DNA of 64,000 bases from Rhodosporidiobolus odoratus (taxonomy: Eukaryota; Basidiomycota; Microbotryomycetes; Sporidiobolales; Sporidiobolaceae). Every line of letters starts with the position of its first letter. Position 1 is the first letter of the stretch. Location: contig JAOANU010000020.1 of assembly GCA_034387635.1 (NCBI GenBank), forward strand, positions 1 through 64,000, read 5' to 3'. The notes under the pieces were generated by a model that worked only from the letters and a program-made list of their open reading frames with translations, was not told the origin of the DNA and ran no database searches. Shown piece by piece: positions 56,701-64,000 of this stretch. The position numbers were made by a program, and so were the translations under genes.

Positions 56701-59188
56701 TCGGCGGGAGTGAGGGTTTCTTCGAGTCGGTTGTCGAGCTTGTCGGGAATCATGGGCTGGGAAGCCCAGGTTCGGGCGGTGGGAAGGGAGGTACAGACGA
56801 GAGAGATGACGACGATCGTTTTGCCAAGTCCCATATCGTCGGCGAGGATGGCGCTGAGCGGTAGTAGCGCGACAGGCGGGGACAGGGCGAACGGACGGGT
56901 TCAGGAGATTTGGGAGAACGCAAAAGATAGGGACATGATGCAGAAAGTCAGCGTACAACACGAAAGGGAGTTGAAAAGAACGATGCTTACCCTCGACTCT
57001 GCGGCGGCGCCCGCTCCCCTTGCACCTCAATATCACTGACCAAACTCCTCCACCCCTTGACCCGTCCGTAAGGGTCATTTACCCGCTGCCAAAGACCGAG
57101 AATGAAACCCGGTTCGCCAGGCTTGTCGCGAGCGGGGACAACGGGGAGGTCTTCGCGATCGAGCAGGAACGAGAGGGCTTGTTTCTGATGAGGATAGAGA
57201 GGGGTGGAGACGATTGATGCTGCGAGGAGCGAAGTACGATCAGGATAAAGGCGAGGGTAAAGGCAGCGAAGAGATAGGAGAAGCTCACGCGGTGTAACCT
57301 CCTCTAGATCCGTTCCACTCTTCATCTCCCCAAAGACCCTCAGCACCTGCTCCCTAGCCAAATCCGCCTGTTTGACCACCTTAACTCCTCCTCCATTCAA
57401 CCCCGAGCTATAATCCCTTCTACTTTGTTCCGCAGCTCTGCCGCGAGCACCCACGCCCTCGGCGGGGTTGTGCGGGTTTTTGTAGAGGAAACCAGAGTAG
57501 GAGGAAAGGAGGGGGGTCGGGTGGTCTAGGTATAGGGGTTGCGGGGTGGCGCGTTCGAGATGGTTCGAAATTGAAGGGACGTATTGCGGTCGGCTGAAAA
57601 GGAGGAGGTGAAGGCGCATGAAACAAGTCTGCAGGAAAAGACGAGTCAGTACAAGTTCATTCCGTTGGCTCCCGAGGCGGCCGAGACAGTCTAGACAGAC
57701 ACGCTCGAGCCAACTATTCGACGATGAGGATGTGAAGGGGGAGGAGCCAGCCTGCGGAAGTTGCAGCGAGCAGGAAGTGGGAAAACGGCTCGGACGTACG
57801 CTTCTTTCCTTACTCTTCTCCACTTTGGCCTCGACCCAGACCCTCCCACCTTCCCTCTCTCCATCCCTCACCCCTCTTCCAATCCACCCATCCCCCTCGC
57901 CGAGCAACGGCCCCAATACATCCGCGGCCTCATAGTTCACAAACCCAAAGTCCTTCGCTCTTCCTCTCGGATACTCCTCCGTAGCAGGCAGGACGACATA
58001 AGCCCGGAGAATTTCGCGCCAAGCGTTACTATTCCAGGTTTTCCCTTCCCGTTTGAGCCAGATGTCGTGCACTGGATTTGCGTCGTATTCTTGTTTTTCT
58101 CGATGAGCGCGTACCTTCTCTTCATCGCTTGAGAAGGCGAGCGCGGGTGCGGGGGGGATGAGAGGGTAGAATGGATCTGTGATGAGGGCATTTGTGGTGA
58201 TTTGGCCAATACAGATTGGCGAGTCGTCCACTATTAGATCATCCTCGTCGCTGGAAAGGGCCGAAGTGATGTCGACGACAGCTTGGTCGTCAGAGTCGGA
58301 CGAAAGGACGAGGGATCCGTTGGACGAGCGAGCGCGTTTGTTCCGTTTCTTGTTGGGAGGGACGGGCTTCTGGGGTGAGACGGAAGATTGCGGCTGTGAG
58401 TGAGAGGGTGAAGGGAAAGACGGGAAGGAAGCGCCGTGAGCTGCGGCTTGCGCGACGGAGGGAGAGGCGTGAGCGGCATGGTGAACGGGCAGACGAGAAG
58501 GACCGGCTTGCGCATAGGCGGAGGAAGATTTTGGAAGGTAGTGACTGGGCATCCGCGCGTTGGTTGCCGAAAAGATGACGGGAATCCGACCGAGATTCTG
58601 CTGCGGCGCTACATGGACATGTCGGTTGGTGAGAGCAGATGAAGAAAGGGATGCAAGAGGGTGCTGATGAACGGCTCCGCCCTGAAGTTGCCGTGCCACT
58701 CCTGCCTGTGAAGCCGATGCAGCTCCAGAAACCTGTGGTGCTTGAATGGCAGACGCAGGGAAGGGGTAAGGCGAGTAGGCGAGGCCTTTTTGTTGGGCAA
58801 TCGCGCTTGACGTCGGCCGCATGAAACCGCCGGCGAAGCCTCCCCCCGGTCCGTTACTTCCGCTTGCTCCTGCGCTATAGCTTGCGAACCCATTGCCGCT
58901 ATTTCCGGCAGGCGAGTATCCACCATACGAGGCCATTCCTGTCGGTGTCGATGAACGCGATCCTACCGGGTTTGACAGCCACTGGTTGAAAGCATCCGCC
59001 TGCTGCTTCTTGCGAGGACTAAGTCGTGAGCGAGGTGCGGCTGGTGGTGGCGAGTCTTCAGTCAAGTCGAGAGTGTCGTCCTGCGAAGTTGAAGGTTGCG
59101 GTTGAGATGAAGATGATGTCGAATCGGTGGCAGCTTGATCGGACTGCAGCGGGTCGTGATCCTCTACAAAGCCTTCTTGGAATGACAT
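53718..59188 (-). CDS. RAD5: HLTF/Rad5-type SNF2 helicase with HIRAN and RING domains
   Basis: Rad5/HLTF proteins polyubiquitinate PCNA and remodel stalled replication forks. Ten exons join in phase: 59188-57800, 57628-57289, 57219-56991, 56853-55846, 55772-54669, 54598-54413, 54329-54180, 54117-54054, 53992-53865 and 53799-53718, 1559 aa. In order: a Ser/Gln-rich N-terminus; a HIRAN-like region from ICIGQITTNAL (about 326-470); Walker A in ILADDMGLGKT (about 655-665); DEAH (986-989, made by splicing); VVLTGTPLQNSLNDIF; a RING finger (CIVTRCQHIFCRKCF and CRCCQTPF, about 1260-1310); then the second helicase lobe with YRRLDGAMS, SLRAGGVGLNLTAGRR and DRIYRLGQTRPV. RING between the helicase lobes is diagnostic. 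Whether it is closer to Rad5 or HLTF is open. Confidence 0.92.
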
Positions 59189-59993
59189 GCTTCTGGTGTA
59201 CTTCTGCTGAGTTCGAGGAGAGACGCTGCAAGTCGTCAGAGGAGAAGTCGAACAGGAGAAGGATCACACTCGTGCACTCACCCGGCTCGTCCAAGTAAGC
59301 CTAGCAGGACTTGCACAAGACTAGGTGCACGGCTACCGCCAGCTCCGGGCAGCATCGGCGTCCTCCACTCGCTTCCGCCGATGCTCACCTCATCCACTCT
59401 CCAGCTTCGGCATCCCCCGAAACCCCCGGTTAAACGTCGGCCTGCTCGCATAGCATGTCAAGGTAGGAGCGTAGGGTGATTCTGGCGAGCTTGCGTTGGC
59501 CCTCCGTGGCTTCGGCTGGCTCATTGACTATGCTCGTCCGCAGCTTCACGCAAGCTTCACGTCTCCAAGCTCCGCTTGCTCGGATCGAGCGCTCCCCGTA
59601 CTGCTTTCGATTTCAGTGAAGTACCAGGCCGAATACGCAGGAAGCCCTCGAAGGCACCTTGATTACCGCTTCCGAATCTCTTTTTTCAGCTCTGCTTTGT
59701 TGTGGCTCGGCCACGATGGCGATTCCACATCGACTGCATGTGCTAGCTACGCAACTCGTGCTTTCTCCGCTTTGCGAGCTTTGACATACTCCCCAACGTC
59801 CCTCGAACGCTACGCCTCATCCTCTGCCCACTGTTCAAAACTACCTCTACGCCCGACGCGCTACACACGCCTGGGAACTCTCGCAATCCTTCCGCCGTCA
59901 CAGGCGTACATCCTTTCGGTAGCGGGTTCAAAGCGAGGACAGCTGGGAGATGGAAAGACTGAGGTTTCGTGGAGGAGGATGTCGCGAGTTTGG
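59189..59993. other. Spacer upstream of HLTF/Rad5
   Basis: About 800 bases. Open frames on the plus strand (from 59496) have no motif and are probably chance. The minus-strand end of the next F-box-like gene lies near its right border. Confidence 0.45.
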
Positions 59994-60907
59994 TCAGGTG
60001 CCAGAAAATGACCGGGAGTCTGGCGGTGTAGCAGTAAGGATCGTTTCCTGGTCCGAATGCTGTGACGCGGATATGGGGGCTGCCGGTCCGGCTGAAGTGA
60101 TGTCGCACCCACTCTGATTACCGGCGTCGTCTCTCATCCACCCATGACCTAAAGTGAAAAGCGTCGGGCGAGCGGTATACCGGCTCTTTGAGCGGCGGAT
60201 GAGTTCGTGATCAACGTAACCTTGTGAAGCGTTGGCCTGGAAGACGTCGAGTCGCTCGAACAAGCTCAAGTAGATGAGAGGGAAGACAGGAACATTGATG
60301 GGGGGGTTGTAGCACTGCCAGACGACCAAGGTCCGGAGGGCAGGCAGGGGTAAGCAGAAAGTAAGGAGCGGGTATGGGAAGGGGAAACGGTGAGGCCGTC
60401 AATGGAGAGGTGGACCAGGGAGGGAAGGCGGAACAGGGGAGGAAGGGCTATGCAGAGCAGGCGGAGGTGCAAGGTATGAAGACCTGTGGTACTGAAGTCT
60501 CGGTCAGCCATTTACAGAGATCCAAAAGAGTGTAGCGCACCAGATACTGCCTCGAGCAGAAACCAGTCAAGCTCCTCCTTGAGTTTCCAGATCTCGACTT
60601 CCTCGAGTGAAGGGCAGGACTTCAAGCAAGTCGACACTTCATCGCAGGTGACATTGCCCGGCACTTTCGCTTCTCTAGCGCCTATCTCAAACGCCCGTGT
60701 CTCCCTCGTTAAGCCCTCCATCGATGAGAATATGTTGAGGAAAACCTTCACCCTCTTCGAGTCGACAAGGCGAGGTCGATCCCACATGAATTGCGTCGAC
60801 TTGACCGTCATACTCCTGCACAAGAGTGAGCATGCTGAGTGTATCGCCGGGCAAGATTGCGAAAAAAGGATGTCGTGAACGAGCTCATGCGGGTAGCGGT
60901 GGAGCAT
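59994..60907 (-). pseudogene. F-box-like/LRR gene, probably frameshifted near 60390
   Basis: Exon 1 (60907-60541) starts MLHRYPHELVHDILFSQSCP and contains CLKSCPSLEEVEIWKLKEEL. It splices by GTGCGC and CCACAG to exon 2 (from 60483), which reads GLHTLHLRLLCIALPPLFRL and LVHLSIDGLTVS. From about 60400 the leucine-rich reading moves to another frame (LPLPALRTLVVWQCYN, then LIYLSLFERLDVFQ) and runs to 59994. Either one or two bases were lost or gained there, or a weak intron (GTTTCC to GGCAG) removes the ambiguous part in phase. F-box identity rests on the opening and the LRR pattern. Confidence 0.5.
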
Positions 60908-62044
60908 GGTCTCCTCTTATTGTACAGGTGTGATGTGATAGAGAATAAAGAGCAGAGAAAAGACGAGCCTCTGAGCCGGATCTTCGCAAGCGGAGCCTGG
61001 GCAAGATGCAAGGGGAAAGGAGGGAGGAAAGCGGACGCGAGCTTCCGGCAGGCAGTCGATGACAGTTGCGCCGGTGTCGAGCTAGTGTAGCATAGTGAAG
61101 GTGCGTTCTGACCTGAGAGAAGCCTGCCAGGACCGCCTACCTTCCCCCCGGGCGTCGCCTTCACCACCCTGACTGGACCGTTGTTGACGACGTGTGGGAC
61201 ATGTCGGACCCCGCCGGATGCGGACTTTGAGGCGTGAGCAGTCTGTATTGATGGTGACCGCCATGCTGCTAGGTCTTAGCTGACGTGCTCAGCGGGATTG
61301 GGCAGGCGGGGGATGAAGCAGTCGGACTTGGCGAGGACCGTCGAGAAGGATGCTGTGGCGAGCTACGGTATGAATCCTGCGAGTAGTAGGGCTGTATGAC
61401 TGTGTTTAAGGCGTCTCGAAGGCGTTGCAGCGCGAAGGAGAAGGAAGTGAAGCTGAACTGATGAAACTCTTGCGTTTGACAGCTCAGCACTTCACTCGAA
61501 CATGCTTGAAGCGCTCGTATACGCTGACAAATGGTCCCTCTATGCCGCTCGAAGTCTCTGACATGCCCCAAAAGTCTGCGGCTCGCGAAGCAACTTCATC
61601 GCCTGGTCGACTCAGGTGGAGAGGAGGGGCCAGCAGAGGGGTGCGAGCAAGTACCAGCACAATCCGTACGGGGGCCATCCGATGTTCATGAGCTACGACG
61701 GCTACCGAAAACGAGCCGCCCTCGCAGATAGACAAGGGCTCGTCAAGTTCAAGTGCTTGTCCGGTTCTTACTTCCTCATCACCCTTGTCTTCGTATAACC
61801 ATCGTCTTCCGCCAGACTGACTTCCGCCTCACTCTTCCGCTGGTACAATATCTTCGACGAGATCTCGCTTCGCCGGCCACCACCAGCGCTCCACATCACA
61901 CGCTGTCGTCCTATTTTGCGCTGAACCACTGCACCTTCGTCCTCGACCTGTAAATCTTTGCAATCCTTGTCTTTGCTTCCCACCACAACGTCGACGCTTA
62001 CTGATCACTGTTTCTATCTCACCAGCTCTACCCGTACTTTGACA
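60908..62044. other. Spacer between F-box-like genes
   Basis: About 1.1 kb with no convincing gene. A frame around 61620-61790 reads NPYGGHPMFMSYDGYRKRAA and may be a gene fragment, but it has no start or partner exons that I can support. Confidence 0.4.
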
Positions 62045-62578
62045 ATGCCCTTGCCCAGTCTTGCCCTCGACGCCGTCGCCCTGATAGTCGAAGAGGCTGT
62101 AAACGGTTACCAACCGCATGAGCAGAATTCATGCAGGCGCTTCTGCTTTGCCATAGCTGCTGTGTGCAGCCCATGGCATTCCCTCGGCTTAAAGGCGCAA
62201 TGGCGCTCTCTTCAGCTCCACCTCGACGCCGACCACGATTGCCGGTTCTGACGCATTCAGAAGCCCGACGTCTTCAACCGGGTGGCACCATACATCTCAG
62301 AGTTCGAGCTCGAAGGCGGAGCGCCGGTGCTACTACCAACAGTGACGGCAACCCTTGCCAAACTCGCAACTTCTCTCACGGCTATTCACCTGCACGGTAC
62401 CGACCTCTTCCACCCATTCTCCCTGAGCATGCTACACACCCCTTCAGCACTCTCCACCCGTCTTCGTCGCCTGGCATGGACGTGTCGCAGTGATGGTCCT
62501 GTATCGCTCAACCCGCTCCTCATCCTGATCTCGCAACTCTCCTCGCTCAAACATCCCACCATCCTCATGACAGCCTAA
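62045..62578 (+). pseudogene. F-box-like gene with in-frame TGA, paralogue of the 52-53 kb gene
   Basis: The frame starts MPLPSLALDAVALIVEEAVN and has FCFAIAAVCSPWHSLGLKAQ, matching the gene at 53200. TGA at 62249-62251 interrupts it after DHDCRF. The same frame then continues with IQKPDVFNRVAPYISEFELE, GGAPVLLPTVTATLAKLATS and LTAIHLHGTDLFHPF, all matching the paralogue, to a stop at 62576-62578. The 3' part of the paralogue is missing. It is best read as a truncated pseudogene. Confidence 0.65.
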
Positions 62579-63621
62579 GTTTGTTGGCTGAAAGCTGTGA
62601 AGTGACTGCATGCAAGAGCCCTGCAGTGCGCTGACATGAGCAGTCGAAGCAGCCTCAGCGCCACTGCACAAAAGAGCTCTCCGCTCTGGCATCAATGTAC
62701 GTGTGTCAGGCGTTCTCCAGCTTTCTTCCTAAGCCAACGTACATCACAGCAGTAAAATCAGTTGACTGCACAGCATGGCAGACCAGGAGAGCTGCTTGCA
62801 GTACTCTATGTAAAGGCATTGGTGCCCGAGTTGAGAAGGTTGCAGACATGCAGAGAACAATGAGTCTACTTCTTGTGTCTGCCAAGAGGGTAACGCCACC
62901 CCTAATACCACTCCATCCTGCTGCGCTCACTTCGATTCTTTGCCTCCGCTCCTCTCCTTTTGCGCGGGAGATCGCAAATTACAATGTCGCCTTCTTCAAG
63001 ATTCCCAACTTGCATGCAGACCCTGCGCATGGCTCTCATTCAATTCCCGAATACGAGAGCTGAAGGAAGGCGCAGGAACAAATGGGCCAGAGCAGGCCGG
63101 AGCAGAAGATGCAGTGGCGGTTGTTTTGTCCCGAAGCTTTGCAGCATGTCCGTCTTTGGCTGAGGTGTGCAGGGTGATTGTTCCGTCTTCTGTCAGGGAC
63201 CTCAATAACACGAGCTTAGAGGTGAAGCAAATGGCGGCCAGTGTGCTGCACATCCCAGGCTGTACCACTGTTTTTCCTGAGCATTCCTGGCGGCTCATAC
63301 CCTTGATCCCGTAACAGCTGTGCTTCTGCCAATTCACTTCGCTGCTGTCTATACTATGTGCATGCGTGAGTAACGGTGCTGTACAAGCTACAACAACAGC
63401 AAGACAGGGAAACAAGCAGGTTGATGGACAGTAGTGAGTACCCACATGTTCAGGCGAGGAGGGATCAGCTAGTGGTAGAATACGATAAGGAGATCTATCT
63501 GGTCAACAAGGAGAAGGCACGGGATTGACTGCATCCCTCAATCCCTAGAGATAGCCTCGCAGCAAGCCCCGCAGAGCTCACAGCAAGAGCCGCATGCGAG
63601 CCCCCAGGCGCCATCAATGAT
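62579..63621. other. Gene-poor right flank
   Basis: About 1 kb with stops in all frames and lower coding potential. No satellite unit from the left side is recognised here. Confidence 0.45.
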
Positions 63622-64000
63622 CTACAACCGACTCTGACATCAGTAAAAGTCTTGACAGGCTCAGTGCCAAAGAAGGAGCGGATACGGGAGGAAAATGAAA
63701 GGGAATAAAGGCGGAATCCTGGAACTTACGGAGAATAAAGCGAATACGAAAGCAACACTTGCACCGATGGCGTATGCGCCCCATCTGGGTACTAGGTCTT
63801 CCTCTCCTTTTGGTATGTCCTTTGCCTGATACGCCAGTACAGCGCACTGCGAATGAGGGGAACAGAGAAGAAGGGTTCAGCGGCGGCCCGGCACGACTGG
63901 CACTGCAGCTCGTGGGGCGGCTGCTTTCGGTCGTCGGTTGAGGGCTTGAGAGGAAGACTACTGAGAGGAACGGGAAACACAATGTCAAAGGGAGGAAGGG
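63622..64000 (-). CDS. 3' end of an unrecognised gene running off the window
   Basis: On the minus strand an acceptor (CTCATTCGCAG, with GCTGAAC branch) opens an exon at 63846-63730 (39 codons): CAVLAYQAKDIPKGEEDLVP, then RWGAYAIGASVAFVFALFS, a likely membrane segment. A GTAAGT donor and a GATGTCAG acceptor join it to a short last exon 63633-63622 ending SRL and a stop. An earlier exon ending near PRAAVPV is plausible at about 63890-63950. The start lies beyond 64000. The family is not recognised. Confidence 0.3.

Noticed and set aside
10447..62251. Altered genetic code (TGA or TAG read as sense)
   Set aside because: The long conserved genes end normally at TGA or TAG and contain none internally, and the interrupted genes use both stops. 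Local mutation is simpler.
1..64000. tRNA genes and telomere repeats
   Set aside because: I looked for GGTTCGAATCC-like B boxes with matching stems and for runs of TTAGGG; only isolated, unsupported matches were found.

Overview
This window looks like nuclear DNA of a GC-rich, intron-dense basidiomycete yeast, most likely a red yeast of the Rhodotorula/Rhodosporidium type (Pucciniomycotina). The evidence is that nearly every gene is split by short introns (33 to about 190 nt) with donors mostly GTGCGT, GTACGT or GTAAGT, a CTGAC/CTAAC/CTGAT-like branch point and a TAG/CAG acceptor, and that the conserved proteins are typical fungal nuclear proteins. The genus is an inference. There is no operon structure, and I saw no tRNA, rRNA, CRISPR or transposase gene.

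Layout. 1-9786 is non-coding satellite-like repeat: about 2.7 near-identical copies of a 2133-bp unit (4001-9786), preceded by three older, shortened copies. This suggests a subtelomere, with the chromosome end probably to the left, although no telomeric repeat is visible. 10137-14417 holds a divergent pair of glycosyltransferase-like genes: a GT8 gene broken by one TAG, and a FUT8-like type II membrane protein carrying a (Gly-Asp)20 tract. 14653-31000 is a conserved block: an F-box-like protein, TFIIIB subunit Bdp1, an F-box relic, the ISWI chromatin remodeller (15 exons) and an Nvj2/TEX2-like lipid-transfer protein. 32118-40244 is an accessory block: an unrecognised four-exon gene with one in-frame TGA, followed by four tandem minus-strand members of an undescribed gene family that share a microexon and a conserved C-terminal tail. 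40707-49804 is again conserved: a Tgl2-like mitochondrial lipase, a CCCH zinc-finger protein and a BSP-type metallopeptidase. 50319-62578 alternates F-box-like genes, most with one frameshift or stop, with an intact HLTF/Rad5-type helicase. 62579-64000 is mostly empty apart from the 3' end of a gene that runs off the right edge.

The reconstructed exon-intron chains of Bdp1, ISWI, Nvj2-like, Tgl2-like, BSP, CCCH, FUT8-like and HLTF/Rad5 keep the reading frame through every junction. By contrast, most F-box-like and lineage-specific genes carry one inactivating lesion with good coding sequence on both sides. The window therefore mixes a constrained core (transcription by Pol III, chromatin remodelling, replication-damage tolerance, membrane contact sites, lipid hydrolysis) with a fast-evolving accessory set. 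The tandem family at 33.6-40.2 kb is the best candidate for something undescribed.
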